From NCBI GenBank assembly GCA_002790195.1, contig PFUR01000075.1, forward strand, positions 10,345 to 43,333: DNA of 32,989 bases. Direction: 5' to 3'. The stretch is from Flavobacteriales bacterium CG_4_9_14_3_um_filter_40_17 (GTDB lineage Bacteria; Bacteroidota; Bacteroidia; Flavobacteriales; Flavobacteriaceae). How positions within the stretch are numbered: the first letter of the stretch is position 1; each line of letters begins with the position of its first letter. The notes under the pieces were generated by a model. It was not told the DNA's origin. It made no database searches and saw only the letters and a list, made by a program, of their open reading frames with translations. Position numbers and translations under genes: made by a program. Shown in pieces: positions 16,748 through 28,430 of the stretch.

Positions 16748-17155
16748 ATGTCTATCATCATTGCCATCGACTACGGAAGAAAAAGAACGGGAATCGCTGC
16801 AACAGATACCTTGCAACTAATTGCCTCTGGACTTACCACGGTCAACACCTCGGAGTTAATGACTTTTTTAGAAAATTATTTTAAAACCGAATCTATTGAA
16901 CGAGTAATCATCGGTTTGCCCAAACAAATGAACTATACACCTTCCGAAAGCGCACCTCTCGTTTTGGCTTTTATTGAAAAATTTAAACTAAAATTCCCTT
17001 TGATTGCTATTGAAACCGTTGATGAGCGTTTTACTTCAAAAATGGCGGTACAAAGCATGCGAAACCTCAAGAAAAAACATCGGCAAAACAAAGGCTTGGT
17101 GGATGAAATCAGTGCAACAATTATGCTTCAGGACTACCTACTTTGGCGAAAATAA
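16748..17155 (+). CDS. ruvX: Putative pre-16S rRNA nuclease / Holliday junction resolvase RuvX (YqgF)
   Basis: A 135-residue RNase H-fold nuclease. YqgF was first named a Holliday junction resolvase and is known in E. coli to finish the 5' end of 16S rRNA. Catalytic acids are visible: D8 in IAIDYGRKRTGIA, the Glu in 'VDERFTS', and the Asp in 'LVDEISATIMLQDYL'. The 'VIGLPKQMN' strand is typical. Length is normal. A near-consensus TATCTTTA at 16734-16741 ends six bases before the ATG, so its message may lack a leader. It stands alone, convergent with the Mpo1-like gene. Confidence 0.9.
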   Translation: MSIIIAIDYGRKRTGIAATDTLQLIASGLTTVNTSELMTFLENYFKTESIERVIIGLPKQMNYTPSESAPLVLAFIEKFKLKFPLIAIETVDERFTSKMAVQSMRNLKKKHRQNKGLVDEISATIMLQDYLLWRK

Positions 17156-17197
17156 AAACGACGATAGATGAATTTCACAAAGTCAATATGATTGGGC

Positions 17198-17539
17198 CTA
17201 TTTTTTGACTCTAACTCTCGGATCCCATTTTGCGTTGAAACGTCTTTTTCCCAAGAGGATTTCGAAAAAAAGCTTGAAGTCGGAAATCAAACTCCAAAAT
17301 GGGTATTTGAAGGTTGCGGGCTTATTTTTCTCAAAGAAATAATGACCAAACCAAGCAAATCCATACCCGATAACCGGAATCAGAAGCCACATCCAGTAAT
17401 GTTTAGATGAGATTAAAATCGATGCCAGCATGATAATGATAAAAGTTCCGATGAAATGCAACACCCGATTCGTAGTGTTTTGATGTTCTTTTATGTAAAA
17501 TAGGTAAAACTCATCGTAGGTTTTTATTTGTTCTTCCAT
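17198..17539 (-). CDS. Mpo1-like / DUF962 membrane protein
   Basis: A 113-residue protein of the DUF962/YGL010w family. Yeast Mpo1 of this family is an Fe(II)-dependent dioxygenase that shortens 2-hydroxy fatty acids. Conserved histidines are visible: H19 and H28 in 'EHQNTTNRVLHFIGT' and H66 in 'FAWFGHYFFEKNKPATF', followed by the usual 'YPFWSLISDF'. Two to three hydrophobic segments (about 30-44 and 48-64) place it in the membrane. The gene begins right after the terminator of the rpoBC operon and converges on ruvX with 42 bases between. A dioxygenase role in the bacterium is inference. Confidence 0.85.
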   Translation of the reverse strand: MEEQIKTYDEFYLFYIKEHQNTTNRVLHFIGTFIIIMLASILISSKHYWMWLLIPVIGYGFAWFGHYFFEKNKPATFKYPFWSLISDFKLFFEILLGKRRFNAKWDPRVRVKK

Positions 17540-17565
17540 AACTTAAAATTTGTAAGACTAAGATA

Positions 17566-17598
17566 TAAAAAAAAACATTCCGAACGGTGTCGGAATGT
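17566..17598 (-). terminator. Terminator of the rpoB-rpoC-DUF3467 operon
   Basis: Stem ACATTCCG / CGGAATGT (17575-17582 and 17591-17598), 8 bp with an 8-base loop, followed on the minus strand by a run of nine T. It lies just after the DUF3467 stop at 17607. Confidence 0.85.
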
Positions 17599-17606
17599 AT
17601 TGAATT

Positions 17607-17921
17607 TTATGCTTCTCCGGTCGGGCCAAAGTTGAGCGGAATAGCAGGCTGGTCAAAATCATCAATTTTGCCAAAATGAGATTCAAACTTTTTGACGTTT
17701 TCCGACAATGCTTTCTGTAAGCGCTTGGCGTGTTGCGGGGTCAAAATAATCCGAGATTTGACCTTTGCTTTGGGCCTTCCAGGCATGATGCTCACAAAAT
17801 CGATGACAAATTCAGAAACTGAGTGGTTGATGATGGCCAAATTGGAATAAATCCCTTCGGCTGTTTTTTCATCCAATTCAATATCTAATTGACTTTCGTT
17901 ATTGTTCTTTGATTCTTCCAT
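17607..17921 (-). CDS. DUF3467 protein, last gene of the rpoBC operon
   Basis: A 104-residue soluble protein of DUF3467, a family found directly after rpoC in many Bacteroidota. It has an acidic N-terminus (MEESKNNNESQLDIELDE), a beta-rich core 'GIYSNLAIINHSVSEFVIDF', a proline-rich 'MPGRPKAKVKSRIILTP' and a helix 'QHAKRLQKALSENVKKFESHFG'. The start lies two bases after the rpoC stop, so expression is tied to the polymerase. Function unknown; its fixed position hints at a role with RNA polymerase or ribosomes, which is inference. Confidence 0.85.
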   Translation of the reverse strand: MEESKNNNESQLDIELDEKTAEGIYSNLAIINHSVSEFVIDFVSIMPGRPKAKVKSRIILTPQHAKRLQKALSENVKKFESHFGKIDDFDQPAIPLNFGPTGEA

Positions 17922-17923
17922 AC

Positions 17924-20900
17924 TTAGTTATACAATAATTCTTGTGGTTTCTTTTTAAGAAGCAATTCTTCGTATTCTTCTTTAGAACCCACCAAGATGT
18001 TTTCATAGGCCCGTAAACCGGTTCCTGCAGGAATTTTATGTCCGACAATTACGTTTTCTTTCAAGCCTTCCAATCCGTCAACTTTTGCGCTGATAGCAGC
18101 TTCGTTGAGGACTTTGGTTGTTTCTTGGAAAGAAGCAGCCGAGATAAATGATTTGGTTTGTAAGGAAGCTCTTGTGATGCCTTGCAATATTGGTGTAGCA
18201 ACCGCTGATACGGCATCTCTGGCTTCTACCAAAGCTTTGTCGTTGCGTTTCAAAAGTGAGTTTTCATCACGCAATTCACGCGGCGTGACGATTTGCCCCG
18301 GCTTTATATTGGTAGAATCCCCTGCATTGACAACCACCTTTTTGCCAAAAAGTCTGTCGTTTTCTTCAATAAAGTCATCTTTATGAGCCAATTGGCCTTC
18401 CAAGAGAAGGGTGTCGCCCGGATCTAAAATTTCAACTTTACGCATCATTTGACGCACGACTACTTCAAAATGTTTGTCGTTAATTTTAACGCCTTGCAAA
18501 CGGTAAACTTCTTGTACTTCGTTAACCAAATATTGTTGAACTGCGGAAGGCCCTTTGATACGCAAGATATCTTCAGGTGTAACAGATCCGTCCGAAAGTG
18601 GCATACCGGCTCTGACGAAGTCGTTTTCTTGAACGAGAATTTGATTAGACAATTTAACGAGGTAATTTCTTATTTCGCCAAATTTAGACTCGATGATAAT
18701 CTCTCTGTTTCCGCGTTTGATTTTCCCGAATGAAACCACCCCATCTATCTCTGAAACCACGGCGGGATTAGATGGGTTACGCGCTTCAAACAATTCGGTT
18801 ACCCTTGGCAAACCACCGGTGATGTCGCCTGATTTAGCCGAACGTCGGGGTATTTTAACCAAAATTTTACCTTCTTTGATTTTCTCGTTGTCATCGACCA
18901 TGATGTGTGCACCGACAGGAAGATTGTATGATCGGATAATATCGCCGTCTTTTCCGAGAATGTTTAAGGTCGGGATTAATTTTTTATTTCTTGCTTCTGA
19001 AATTACTTTTTCTTGGAATCCGGTCTGCTCGTCAATTTCAACTTGAAAGGTAACGCCTTGTTCAACATTTTCGTAGGAAACTTTCCCTGTAAATTCAGAT
19101 ACAATGACTCCGTTAAAGGGATCCCATTGGCAAATTATGTCACCGGCATTGACTACCTGCCCACTTTTCACAAAAAGCGTAGATCCGTAAGGAATGTTAT
19201 TGGTAATCAACAAGATTCCTGTATTGACATCATATAGTTTGCATTCGGTAGTTCTGGATATAACTATTTCATTTTTGGAACCATCTGCATGTTGACCCGA
19301 TACGGTTTTCAAATCTTCAATCTCAATGCGTCCTGAAAAACGAACTGCCAATTTATTTTCTTCGGAAATGTTTCCGGCAATACCCCCTACGTGGAAAGTA
19401 CGCAAAGTAAGCTGCGTACCCGGCTCGCCGATAGATTGTGCTGCCACAACACCAACTGCTTCTCCGTTTTGGACCATTTTTCCGGTTGAGAGATTGCGTC
19501 CGTAACATTTGGCACAAATCCCTTTTTTAGCTTCACAGGTGAGTGCTGAGCGGACTTCTAATTTTTCAATGGGTGAATTTTGAATTTGTTCGACAACCGC
19601 TTCAGTAATCTCCTCCCCTGCGCGAACAATTAGTTTATCTGTCAACGGATTGTAAACATCGTGCAAGGAAACCCTTCCGAGAATTCTTTCACCCAGTGAT
19701 TCAACTATTTCTTCATTTTTCTTTAGGGCTTTTACTTCCACTCCCCTCAGTGTACCACAATCTTCCGAATTGATTATTACATCTTGCGATACGTCCACCA
19801 ATCTTCTGGTGAGATAACCGGCATCTGCCGTTTTCAAAGCTGTATCTGCCAAACCTTTTCGAGCCCCGTGAGTAGAAATAAAGTATTCGAGGATTGATAA
19901 ACCTTCCTTGAAGTTAGAAAGGATCGGATTCTCGATAATTTCTCCACCACCTGCGGTAGATTTTTTAGGTTTAGCCATCAATCCACGCATGCCGGTCAAC
20001 TGCCGGATTTGTTCTTTAGAACCCCGCGCACCTGAATCGAGCATCATGAACACAGAGTTGAATCCTTGTTGGTCTTCTCGGATGCGTTTCATGGAAAGTT
20101 CGGTCAAGAGTGCATTGGTAGAAGTCCAAACGTCGATCACTTGGTTGTATCGCTCGTTGTTGGTGATAAGCCCCATGTTGTAATTGGCCATGATTTCATC
20201 TACCTGTTCTTTTGCCTCGTTTAAGAGTGTTGGTTTTTCCTTAGGAATAATGATATCACCTAAACTGAAAGACAAGCCTCCTTTAAATGCATAATTGAAT
20301 CCCATTTCTTTCATACCGTCCAAGAATTTGGCCGTAGTCGGTGTATCTGTCTGTTTTAGTATATTCCCTATGATGTCTCGAAGGGATTTTTTAGTCAAAA
20401 GCTCGTTGATATAACCGACTTGCTTTGGAACAACTTGGTTAAATAAAACCCTTCCCACAGTAGTTTCAACTATTTTTTTAACCAATTCACCTTGGTCATT
20501 TAAATCTAAAACGCGTACCTTGATCATGGCGTTGATATCAACCATTTTTTCGTTGTATGCAATGATAACTTCTTCCGGAGAAGAAAAGGTTAAACCTTCC
20601 CCCTTCACAAAATATTCAGGCACAGACTTTCTGGGTTTTGTCATGTAATAAAGCCCCAAAACCATGTCTTGAGAAGGTACCGTGATAGGTGAGCCATTGG
20701 CTGGATTCAGGATGTTGTGAGAGGCCAGCATAAGCAATTGGCACTCAAGTATAGCCTCCGGCCCTAATGGTAAATGTACTGCCATTTGGTCACCATCAAA
20801 GTCGGCGTTGAATGCAGTACAAACCAACGGGTGTAGTTGAAGTGCTTTTCCTTCAATCAATTTTGGTTGGAATGCTTGGATTCCTAGCCTGTGGAGTGTT

Positions 20901-22231
20901 GGAGCACGATTCAAAAGAATAGGGTGTCCTTTGATGACGTTTTCGAGTATGTCCCAGACAACTGGTTCGCGTTTGTCGATGATTTTTTTGGCAGACTTAA
21001 CCGTTTTAACGATTCCTCGCTCAATAAGTTTGCGTATGACAAAAGGCTTGTAAAGCTCCGCTGCCATATTTTTTGGAATTCCACATTCGTGCAATTTGAG
21101 ATCCGGACCAACCACAATGACTGAACGTGCTGAATAGTCAACTCGTTTTCCGAGTAGGTTCTGACGGAAACGGCCTTGTTTCCCTTTGAGTGAATCGGAT
21201 AGGGATTTAAGAGGCCTGTTTGAATCTGTTTTTACAGCTGATGCTTTTCGGGTGTTGTCAAACAAAGAGTCAACGGCTTCTTGCAACATCCTTTTTTCGT
21301 TTCGGAGAATTACTTCAGGTGCTTTTATTTCGAGTAATCTTTTCAAACGGTTATTGCGAATAATAACTCTTCTGTATAGATCATTCAAGTCAGAAGTTGC
21401 AAATCGTCCGCCATCGAGTGGCACCAAAGGCCGCAATTCGGGTGGTATAACTTGAATCACTTTCAAAATCATCCAAGAAGGCTTGTTCTCTTTGATAAGA
21501 TTGCCTTCGCGCATAGATTCAACAACTTGTAGCCTTTTTAAGGCTTCTAATTTTCGTTGTTTTGAAGATTCGTTGTCTGCTTTGTGCCTTAATTCATAAG
21601 ATAGCTCGCTTAGGTTAATTCTTTCCAATAAATCTATCAAACTTTCGGCTCCCATCTTAGCGATAAATTTGTTTGGATCGGAATCGTCTAAGTATTGATT
21701 GTCTTGAGGAAGTGTGTCTAAAATATTCAAATATTCTTCTTCGGTCAAGAAATCTAGTTTTTTAAGCGGTTCACCTTCTTCATTTTTGGCATTACCGGGT
21801 TGAATGACTACATATCTTTCATAGTAAATAATCATGTCCAACTTTTTAGATGGCAAACCGAGTAAGTAACCAATTTTGTTTGGCAACGACCTGAAATACC
21901 ATATATGCGCGATTGGCACAACCAAGTTGATGTGGCCGACACGGTCACGCCTAACTTTCTTTTCGGTTACTTCAACCCCACAACGATCACAAATAATCCC
22001 TTTGTACCGGATTCGTTTGTATTTTCCACACGCACATTCATAATCTTTGACCGGACCGAAGATTCTTTCGCAGAAAAGGCCGTCTCGCTCAGGTTTGTGC
22101 GTACGATAGTTGATGGTTTCCGGTTTTAATATCTCACCTCTGGATTCTGCAAGTATAACTTCGGGAGAAGCCAGGCTGATTGAGATTTTGTTGAATCGAG
22201 GTGCTATGCTTTGTTCATTATTTCTAGCCAT
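17924..22231 (-). CDS. rpoC: DNA-directed RNA polymerase subunit beta'
   Basis: The 1435-residue catalytic subunit. The N-terminal zinc site is C66, C68, C81 and C84 in CACG...CDRCG. The active-site magnesium motif is NADFDGDQ (475-482; D477, D479, D481), present in full. A second Cys cluster lies in '[17 protein letters not shown]'. Trigger-loop and jaw regions follow in the expected order ('[22 protein letters not shown]'). The sequence is uninterrupted and of normal length. It follows rpoB after a 67-base gap with no obvious promoter, and is followed two bases later by the DUF3467 gene. Confidence 0.98.
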   Translation of the reverse strand: MARNNEQSIAPRFNKISISLASPEVILAESRGEILKPETINYRTHKPERDGLFCERIFGPVKDYECACGKYKRIRYKGIICDRCGVEVTEKKVRRDRVGHINLVVPIAHIWYFRSLPNKIGYLLGLPSKKLDMIIYYERYVVIQPGNAKNEEGEPLKKLDFLTEEEYLNILDTLPQDNQYLDDSDPNKFIAKMGAESLIDLLERINLSELSYELRHKADNESSKQRKLEALKRLQVVESMREGNLIKENKPSWMILKVIQVIPPELRPLVPLDGGRFATSDLNDLYRRVIIRNNRLKRLLEIKAPEVILRNEKRMLQEAVDSLFDNTRKASAVKTDSNRPLKSLSDSLKGKQGRFRQNLLGKRVDYSARSVIVVGPDLKLHECGIPKNMAAELYKPFVIRKLIERGIVKTVKSAKKIIDKREPVVWDILENVIKGHPILLNRAPTLHRLGIQAFQPKLIEGKALQLHPLVCTAFNADFDGDQMAVHLPLGPEAILECQLLMLASHNILNPANGSPITVPSQDMVLGLYYMTKPRKSVPEYFVKGEGLTFSSPEEVIIAYNEKMVDINAMIKVRVLDLNDQGELVKKIVETTVGRVLFNQVVPKQVGYINELLTKKSLRDIIGNILKQTDTPTTAKFLDGMKEMGFNYAFKGGLSFSLGDIIIPKEKPTLLNEAKEQVDEIMANYNMGLITNNERYNQVIDVWTSTNALLTELSMKRIREDQQGFNSVFMMLDSGARGSKEQIRQLTGMRGLMAKPKKSTAGGGEIIENPILSNFKEGLSILEYFISTHGARKGLADTALKTADAGYLTRRLVDVSQDVIINSEDCGTLRGVEVKALKKNEEIVESLGERILGRVSLHDVYNPLTDKLIVRAGEEITEAVVEQIQNSPIEKLEVRSALTCEAKKGICAKCYGRNLSTGKMVQNGEAVGVVAAQSIGEPGTQLTLRTFHVGGIAGNISEENKLAVRFSGRIEIEDLKTVSGQHADGSKNEIVISRTTECKLYDVNTGILLITNNIPYGSTLFVKSGQVVNAGDIICQWDPFNGVIVSEFTGKVSYENVEQGVTFQVEIDEQTGFQEKVISEARNKKLIPTLNILGKDGDIIRSYNLPVGAHIMVDDNEKIKEGKILVKIPRRSAKSGDITGGLPRVTELFEARNPSNPAVVSEIDGVVSFGKIKRGNREIIIESKFGEIRNYLVKLSNQILVQENDFVRAGMPLSDGSVTPEDILRIKGPSAVQQYLVNEVQEVYRLQGVKINDKHFEVVVRQMMRKVEILDPGDTLLLEGQLAHKDDFIEENDRLFGKKVVVNAGDSTNIKPGQIVTPRELRDENSLLKRNDKALVEARDAVSAVATPILQGITRASLQTKSFISAASFQETTKVLNEAAISAKVDGLEGLKENVIVGHKIPAGTGLRAYENILVGSKEEYEELLLKKKPQELLYN

Positions 22232-22298
22232 GATAATGGTAATAATAAAATTTAATTACTTAAAAAAATACACTGTCAAAATAATAATCAATTGTAGA

Positions 22299-25200
22299 TT
22301 ATTCTTCTAACCTGATATCTAAACCTAAACCTTTGAGTTCGTGCATCAATACGTTAAAAGATTCAGGCAATCCCGGCTCAGGCATTGTTTCACCTTTCAC
22401 GATGGCCTCATAGGTTTTCGCTCTTCCGATTACGTCATCCGATTTAACGGTCAGAATTTCTTGAAGTGTGCTGGATGCTCCGTAAGCTTCGAGTGCCCAA
22501 ACTTCCATCTCACCAAAACGTTGTCCACCAAACTGTGCTTTACCACCGAGTGGTTGTTGTGTAATTAATGAATATGGTCCAATGGAACGCGCGTGCATTT
22601 TGTCATCAACCATGTGGCCCAATTTGAGCACATAGATGACACCGACGGTTGCAGGTTGATCAAATCGTTCACCGGTACCTCCGTCATAAAGATAGGTATG
22701 CCCGAAGCGAGGAACGTTTGCTTGGTCTGTCAACTCATTGATTTGCTCTATGGTTGCGCCGTCGAAAATTGGCGTTGCAAATTTCTTGTTAAGTCTTTTG
22801 CCTGCCCATCCCAATACGGTTTCATAAATCTGACCGATGTTCATACGGGATGGCACACCCAACGGGTTCAAAACAATGTCAACCGGCGTTCCGTCTTCGA
22901 GGAAAGGCATGTCTTCATCGCGAACGATTTTGGCAACGATACCTTTGTTACCGTGACGGCCGGCCATTTTATCACCCACCTTAAGTTTACGTTTTTTTGC
23001 AATGTAAACTTTGGCTAATTTGATGATACCGGCAGGCAATTCATCTCCGACAGAAATTGTAAATTTCTCTCTTCGCAATGCGCCTTGAATATCGTTTTCT
23101 TTGATCTTGTAATTGTGGATAAGATCGATAATCAGATTGTTTGTCAAATCATCCGCTACCCAAACCCCTTTGCTCAAATGTGTGTAGTCTTCTACCGCAT
23201 TCAGCATTTTCAAAGTGTATTTTTTTCCTTTTGGAAGAATTTCTTCTCCGAGGTCATTCAATACCCCTTGACAAGTTTTGCCATTGGTGAGTGCAAATAA
23301 TTTTTCTAAAAGCATATCTTTGAGTTCTTGGAATTGGGTTTGATATTTCAATTCGAGCTCAGTGATGTCTTCTTTATCTCTTGATCGTTTGCGTTTGTCT
23401 TTGATGACTTTTGCAAACAATTTTTTATCGATAACTACGCCGTGAAGTGAGGGTGATGCTTTGAGTGATGCATCTTTTACATCTCCGGCTTTGTCACCAA
23501 AAATTGCTCTCAAGAGTTTTTCTTCAGGTGTTGGGTCCGATTCTCCTTTCGGTGTTATTTTACCAATCAAAATATCACCCGGATTGACTTCAGCTCCGAT
23601 ACGAATCATACCGTTTTCATCCAAATCTTTGGTAGCTTCTTCGCTCACATTCGGTATGTCGTTGGTGAGTTCTTCCGCACCCAATTTGGTATCTCTGACA
23701 TCCAAAGAATAATCGTCGATGTGGATGGATGTGAAAATATCTTCACGAACCACTTTCTCAGATATCACGATGGCATCCTCAAAGTTGTAACCCTTCCAAG
23801 GCATGAAAGCTACTTGAAGATTTCTTCCCAATGCCAATTCGCCATCTTGTGTGGCATATCCTTCGCATAAAACCTGACCTTTTGCAACCCGATCACCTTT
23901 TCTTACGTTTGGTTTTAGATTGATGGTGGTGCTTTGGTTGGTTTTCCTGAATTTAATAAGCGGATAGGTTTTTACATCTGATTCAAAGCTGACCAATTTT
24001 TCTTCTTCAGTCCGGTCATATTTGATTTGAATTTGATTTGCATCAACATAAACGACCTCACCATTCCCTTCTGCATTGATGAGTACCCGTGAGTCGGAAG
24101 CTACTTGTCTTTCCAAACCGGTTCCTACAATAGGTGATTCCGCGCGAAGAAGCGGCACGGCTTGACGCATCATGTTAGATCCCATCAAAGCACGGTTTGC
24201 ATCATCGTGCTCCAAAAATGGAATAAGCGAAGCCGAAATAGAAGCAATCTGATTGGGTGCGATGTCTGCATAATGCACACTGGTAGGCTCAACTACAGGA
24301 AAATCTCCTTCATCTCTGGCGATAACTCTATCTGCAACAATCTTTCCGGCAGTATCCACCGGTACATTCGATTGTGAAATCAGCTTGCCTTCTTCCTCTT
24401 CAGCACTCAAATAAATAGGTTCTTCCGAAAAATTAATCTTCCCATCAATAACCTTCCTATATGGTGTTTCAATAAAACCAAGGTTGTTTACTTTGGCAAA
24501 AACAGCTAATGAAGATATCAAACCAATATTTGGCCCCTCTGGGGTTTCAATAGGACAAAGCCTGCCGTAATGGGTATAGTGAACGTCACGTACCTCAAAA
24601 CCTGCTCTTTCTCTTGATAAACCTCCCGGCCCTAGGGCAGAAAGCCTTCGCTTATGTGTAATTTCAGCCAATGGATTGGTTTGATCCATGAATTGAGAAA
24701 GCTGATTGGTTCCGAAGAAAGAGTTGATGACCGATGACAATGTTTTGGCATTGATCAAATCTATCGGGGTAAATACCTCGTTGTCTCTAACGTTCATTCT
24801 TTCGCGAATGGTTCTTGCCATTCTAGCTAAACCAACACCAAACTGAGACGACAACTGTTCGCCTACGGTACGAACCCTGCGGTTTGACAAGTGGTCAATA
24901 TCGTCCACCTCCGCTTTTGAGTTGATCAATTCAATCAAATATTTAACGATGGTGATGATGTCTTCTTTTGTCAAAACTTGTTTTTCAACAGGCAAGTCGA
25001 GACCTAATTTTTTGTTCATTCTGTATCGTCCTACTTCACCCAGATTGTATCGTTGGTCTGAGAAAAATAGTTTGTCGATGATACCTCTTGCGGTTTCTTC
25101 ATCGGGCGGTTCTGCGTTACGCAATTGACGATAAATATGCTCGACAGCTTCTTTTTCTGAATTTGTCGGGTCTTTTTGCAGGGTATTGTGAATGATGGAA

Positions 25201-26111
25201 TAGTCTGCTTGGTTGGTGCTTTCTTTGTGAAGCAAGATGGTCTTCACGTCTGCATCGACTATTTTATCTATGTGTTCTTTTTCTAATATGGTATCGCGGT
25301 CGAGTATAATCTCGTTTCGTTCGATAGAAACAACTTCTCCGGTATCTTCATCGACAAAATCCTCATGCCAAGTGTTTAAAACACGAGCTGCGAGTTGGCG
25401 ACCCAATACTTTTTTGAGTGCTGTTTTGGATACTTTCAATTCTTCGGCTAAGTCGAAAATTTCTAAGATGTCCTTGTCTCTTTCAAAACCGATGGCGCGG
25501 AAAAGTGTAGTGACCGGTAATTTTTTCTTTCTGTCAATGTAGGCATACATGACGTTATTGATATCCGTTGCAAACTCAATCCAAGATCCTTTGAAAGGAA
25601 TAACTCTCGCAGAATATAATTTGGTTCCGTTTGCGTGAAATGATTGGCCGAAAAATACGCCCGGTGAACGGTGTAATTGAGAAACCACGACGCGTTCGGC
25701 ACCATTGATAACAAAGGTTCCGCTGGGAGTCATGTATGGAATGGTTCCCAAGTAAACATCCTGAACAATGGTTTCGAAATCTTCGTGCTCCGGATCTGTG
25801 CAATATAATTTGAGCCGAGCCTTCAGGGGTACACTGTGCGTGAGTCCACGTTCGATACATTCTTGAATAGAGTACCGGGGTGGATCGACGAAATAATCAA
25901 TAAATTCGAGTACAAATTGGTTTCTGGTATCTGTAATCGGAAAATTTTCCATGAAGGTTTTGTAGAGCCCTTCATTTTCTCTTTGATCAGACTTGGTTTC
26001 TAATTGAAAGAAATCCTGAAAAGATTTTAATTGGATATCCAAGAAATCTGGGTATTCAACAATGTTTTTGAGCGATGAGAAGCTGATTCTTTCAGATTGA
26101 TTTGCAGACAT
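22299..26111 (-). CDS. rpoB: DNA-directed RNA polymerase subunit beta
   Basis: The 1270-residue beta subunit. I use the ATG at 26109-26111; a TTG just before it would add one residue only. The rifampicin pocket reads '[20 protein letters not shown]' followed by 'LSALGPGGL', with the usual wild-type Gln, Asp, His and Ser residues, so no known resistance change is visible. Other marks are '[14 protein letters not shown]', '[12 protein letters not shown]' and the C-terminal '[18 protein letters not shown]'. It follows rplL after 125 bases, a gap that holds a large hairpin, and precedes rpoC. Confidence 0.98.
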   Translation of the reverse strand: MSANQSERISFSSLKNIVEYPDFLDIQLKSFQDFFQLETKSDQRENEGLYKTFMENFPITDTRNQFVLEFIDYFVDPPRYSIQECIERGLTHSVPLKARLKLYCTDPEHEDFETIVQDVYLGTIPYMTPSGTFVINGAERVVVSQLHRSPGVFFGQSFHANGTKLYSARVIPFKGSWIEFATDINNVMYAYIDRKKKLPVTTLFRAIGFERDKDILEIFDLAEELKVSKTALKKVLGRQLAARVLNTWHEDFVDEDTGEVVSIERNEIILDRDTILEKEHIDKIVDADVKTILLHKESTNQADYSIIHNTLQKDPTNSEKEAVEHIYRQLRNAEPPDEETARGIIDKLFFSDQRYNLGEVGRYRMNKKLGLDLPVEKQVLTKEDIITIVKYLIELINSKAEVDDIDHLSNRRVRTVGEQLSSQFGVGLARMARTIRERMNVRDNEVFTPIDLINAKTLSSVINSFFGTNQLSQFMDQTNPLAEITHKRRLSALGPGGLSRERAGFEVRDVHYTHYGRLCPIETPEGPNIGLISSLAVFAKVNNLGFIETPYRKVIDGKINFSEEPIYLSAEEEEGKLISQSNVPVDTAGKIVADRVIARDEGDFPVVEPTSVHYADIAPNQIASISASLIPFLEHDDANRALMGSNMMRQAVPLLRAESPIVGTGLERQVASDSRVLINAEGNGEVVYVDANQIQIKYDRTEEEKLVSFESDVKTYPLIKFRKTNQSTTINLKPNVRKGDRVAKGQVLCEGYATQDGELALGRNLQVAFMPWKGYNFEDAIVISEKVVREDIFTSIHIDDYSLDVRDTKLGAEELTNDIPNVSEEATKDLDENGMIRIGAEVNPGDILIGKITPKGESDPTPEEKLLRAIFGDKAGDVKDASLKASPSLHGVVIDKKLFAKVIKDKRKRSRDKEDITELELKYQTQFQELKDMLLEKLFALTNGKTCQGVLNDLGEEILPKGKKYTLKMLNAVEDYTHLSKGVWVADDLTNNLIIDLIHNYKIKENDIQGALRREKFTISVGDELPAGIIKLAKVYIAKKRKLKVGDKMAGRHGNKGIVAKIVRDEDMPFLEDGTPVDIVLNPLGVPSRMNIGQIYETVLGWAGKRLNKKFATPIFDGATIEQINELTDQANVPRFGHTYLYDGGTGERFDQPATVGVIYVLKLGHMVDDKMHARSIGPYSLITQQPLGGKAQFGGQRFGEMEVWALEAYGASSTLQEILTVKSDDVIGRAKTYEAIVKGETMPEPGLPESFNVLMHELKGLGLDIRLEE

Positions 26112-26174
26112 CAATGGAAAATATTTGGTTAAAATAATTTTATAAAAAGACGTACACTTAACTATACGTAAAAT

Positions 26175-26213
26175 GGTTTAGGCCTATGGGAGTCGATTCC
26201 CAAGACCTAAACC
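26175..26213 (-). promoter_or_regulatory. Large hairpin in the rplL-rpoB gap
   Basis: Outer arms GGTTTAGG (26175-26182) and CCTAAACC (26206-26213) pair over 8 bp. Inside, TGGGA (26187-26191) pairs with TCCCA (26198-26202). There is no T-run after it on the minus strand, so it is not a classical terminator. It may be an attenuator or RNase III site that sets the ratio of L7/L12 to polymerase, as the equivalent gap does in E. coli. Confidence 0.6.
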
Positions 26214-26236
26214 TGAAAGGTAAAAGCCGGTTGAAA

Positions 26237-26614
26237 TTATTTCAACTCAACCTCAGCACCTGCTTCTTCCAACGCTTTCTTAAGGCTTTCGGCCTCGTCT
26301 TTAGAAACGCCTTCTTTTAAAGGGCTTGGAGCTGCATCTACGATATCTTTAGCTTCTTTCAATCCCAAACCTGTCAATTCTTTTACCAATTTGACAACTG
26401 CTAATTTGGAAGCGCCAGCTGCTTTCAAGATAACATCAAACTCACTTTTTTCTTCCACAACAGGGGCATCGCCACCTGCTGCCGGACCTGCTACTGCAAC
26501 TGCTGCTGCTGCCGGTTCGATACCATATTCGTCTTTAAGAATGGTTGCTAATTCGTTTACCTCTTTTACGGTAAGGTTTACCAACTGTTCTGCGAATGCT
26601 TTTAAATCTGCCAT
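26237..26614 (-). CDS. rplL: 50S ribosomal protein bL12 (L7/L12)
   Basis: A 125-residue protein that forms the ribosomal stalk and recruits elongation factors. It has an N-terminal dimerisation domain ([20 protein letters not shown]), an Ala/Pro/Gly hinge ([13 protein letters not shown], about 37-49) and the conserved C-terminal domain '[20 protein letters not shown]'. Length is normal. It follows rplJ by 63 bases with no clear promoter and precedes the rplL-rpoB hairpin. Confidence 0.97.
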   Translation of the reverse strand: MADLKAFAEQLVNLTVKEVNELATILKDEYGIEPAAAAVAVAGPAAGGDAPVVEEKSEFDVILKAAGASKLAVVKLVKELTGLGLKEAKDIVDAAPSPLKEGVSKDEAESLKKALEEAGAEVELK

Positions 26615-26677
26615 TTTTCTATCGTTTTAAAAATTTGTAAATAAATATTTGTGTATTGAGTGCGTACGAAATAATAA

Positions 26678-27193
26678 TTATCGTTCAGATAATGTTTTGA
26701 CAATTCCCGCGAGTTTTCCACCACTTGATTGAAGTGCTGAGAGAACGTTTTTAGCAGGAGATTGCAACAATCCGATAATTTCTCCAAGGAGTTGTTCTTT
26801 TGATTTGATGTTGACCAAATCTTCTAATACTTGGTCTCCCAAATAAATAGATTCGAAGATGTAAGCTCCTTTCAGAATGGGTCTGTCCGATGTTTTTCGA
26901 AAATCTTTGATGACTTTAGCCGGCACACTGCTGGTTTCAGACATCAAAATAGAGGTATTTCCTTTAAGAATGCTTGGCAAATCGCCAAAATCCTTATCCG
27001 ATTTCTCCATGGCTTTAGCCAACAAGGTGTTTTTAACAACGGAAAGTTTTACATTTGCTTTGAAGCAAGCACGGCGAAGGTTGGAAGACGCACCGGCATT
27101 TAATCCAGAGATATCAGCAAAATAAATATTGTTGTTATTTTGAAGTTGCGTTGTTAAATCTTCTATTGCTACTAATTTTTCTTCTTTTGTCAT
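26678..27193 (-). CDS. rplJ: 50S ribosomal protein uL10
   Basis: A 171-residue protein that anchors bL12 dimers to the 23S rRNA to form the stalk. It has the N-terminal 'MTKEEKLVAIEDLTTQL', the rRNA-binding core 'LRRACFKANVKLSVVKNTLL' and a C-terminal helix 'SPAKNVLSALQSSGGKLAGI' that would carry bL12. It lies 11 bases after rplA and before rplL. No separate L10 leader is visible in the short rplA-rplJ gap, so autogenous control, if any, would act on the longer mRNA. Confidence 0.97.
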   Translation of the reverse strand: MTKEEKLVAIEDLTTQLQNNNNIYFADISGLNAGASSNLRRACFKANVKLSVVKNTLLAKAMEKSDKDFGDLPSILKGNTSILMSETSSVPAKVIKDFRKTSDRPILKGAYIFESIYLGDQVLEDLVNIKSKEQLLGEIIGLLQSPAKNVLSALQSSGGKLAGIVKTLSER

Positions 27194-27204
27194 AATCGTA
27201 GGGA

Positions 27205-27894
27205 TTAAACCGTTTTAGGATCAACCGGAATTCCGGGACTCATGGTACTGGAGAGGCTGATGCTCTTTATATAGGTACCTTTTGCCGCAGTCGGTTTAAG
27301 TTTTAATAATGTTTGAAGAAGCTCTTGAGCGTTGTCTGAAATTTTTTCAGCTGCAAAAGAAGCTTTACCGATTCCTGCATGGACGATTCCGGTTTTATCA
27401 ACTTTAAAGTCAATTTTACCAGCTTTCACTTCAGAAACAGCCTTACCAACTTCCATAGTCACCGTACCTGTCTTAGGGTTGGGCATCAAACCTCTTGGAC
27501 CGAGAATACGTCCGAGTGGCCCTAATTTTCCCATCACGCTTGGCATGGTAATAATGACATCTACATCAGTCCAACCATCTTTAATTTTTTGAAGATAATC
27601 GTCTAATCCGATAAAATCGGCTCCGGCTTCTTTTGCTTCGGCTTCTTTGTCCGGTGTGACCAAGGCCAACACACGAACACTTTTGCCTGTACCGTGTGGA
27701 AGAGAAACAACTCCTCTGACCATTTGATTGGCTTTGCGTGGGTCAACTCCTAATCTGACGGCTATATCAACAGATGGATCAAATTTTACATTGGAAATTT
27801 CTTTGACCAATGTTGAGGCTTCATTAATTGAATAAACTTTGTTTTTATCAATTTTGGATAAAGCTTCTTTGTATTTTTTAGTTTTCTTTGACAT
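27205..27894 (-). CDS. rplA: 50S ribosomal protein uL1
   Basis: A 229-residue protein of the L1 stalk, which guides deacylated tRNA out of the E site. Conserved segments include '[20 protein letters not shown]', '[15 protein letters not shown]', '[20 protein letters not shown]' and the signature '[13 protein letters not shown]'. Length is normal. It lies 18 bases after rplK and 11 before rplJ in the tuf-to-rpoC block. Confidence 0.98.
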   Translation of the reverse strand: MSKKTKKYKEALSKIDKNKVYSINEASTLVKEISNVKFDPSVDIAVRLGVDPRKANQMVRGVVSLPHGTGKSVRVLALVTPDKEAEAKEAGADFIGLDDYLQKIKDGWTDVDVIITMPSVMGKLGPLGRILGPRGLMPNPKTGTVTMEVGKAVSEVKAGKIDFKVDKTGIVHAGIGKASFAAEKISDNAQELLQTLLKLKPTAAKGTYIKSISLSSTMSPGIPVDPKTV

Positions 27895-27912
27895 GTTCGA
27901 AACTTTTAAAGA

Positions 27913-28350
27913 TTAAAACGGTGCGTTTCCGGTTACCGTGATGCCCATAGAACGTGCTGTCCCGGCTACCATTGACATACCAGACTCAATTGTAAATGCG
28001 TTGAGGTCTTGCATTTTGTCTTCTGCAATTTCACGGATTTGATCCCATGAAACGCTTGCTACTTTTTTACGATTAGATTGAGCCGAACCGCTTTTAATCT
28101 TAGCTGCTTCGAGTAATTGAACTGCTGCAGGGGGAGTTTTGATGACAAACTCGAAAGATTTGTCTTTGTAAACTGTAATTGCAACAGGCAATATTTTACC
28201 GGGTTTATCTTGGGTTCTTGCATTGAATTGCTTGCAGAATTCCATGATGTTAACGCCGGCAGATCCTAAGGCGGGTCCAACCGGTGGCGATGGGTTCGCG
28301 GCACCTCCCCTAACTTGTAGTTTAACTACCTTACTGATTTCTTTTGCCAT
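27913..28350 (-). CDS. rplK: 50S ribosomal protein uL11
   Basis: A 145-residue protein at the base of the GTPase-associated centre. The N-terminal proline-rich domain ([21 protein letters not shown]) and the rRNA-binding C-terminal domain '[10 protein letters not shown]' are conserved. It follows nusG after 80 bases, an A+T-rich gap with only a weak GGCG/CGCC pairing, and precedes rplA. Confidence 0.98.
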   Translation of the reverse strand: MAKEISKVVKLQVRGGAANPSPPVGPALGSAGVNIMEFCKQFNARTQDKPGKILPVAITVYKDKSFEFVIKTPPAAVQLLEAAKIKSGSAQSNRKKVASVSWDQIREIAEDKMQDLNAFTIESGMSMVAGTARSMGITVTGNAPF

Positions 28351-28430
28351 TTTGTTAATTAAATTTAATTACAGGCGCTTATTTGGAAGCTAAAACGCCA
28401 TTTCTATTGTGATGTGTAACAGTTATTTTC

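Noticed and set aside
17173-17210. AGTCAA/TTGACT pairing between ruvX and the Mpo1-like gene as a bidirectional terminator
   Set aside because: Six pairs over a loop of more than 20 bases with poor T-runs is not convincing.
22593-23018. Antisense frame of 141 codons inside rpoB
   Set aside because: Overlaps a conserved part of rpoB and has no features of its own.
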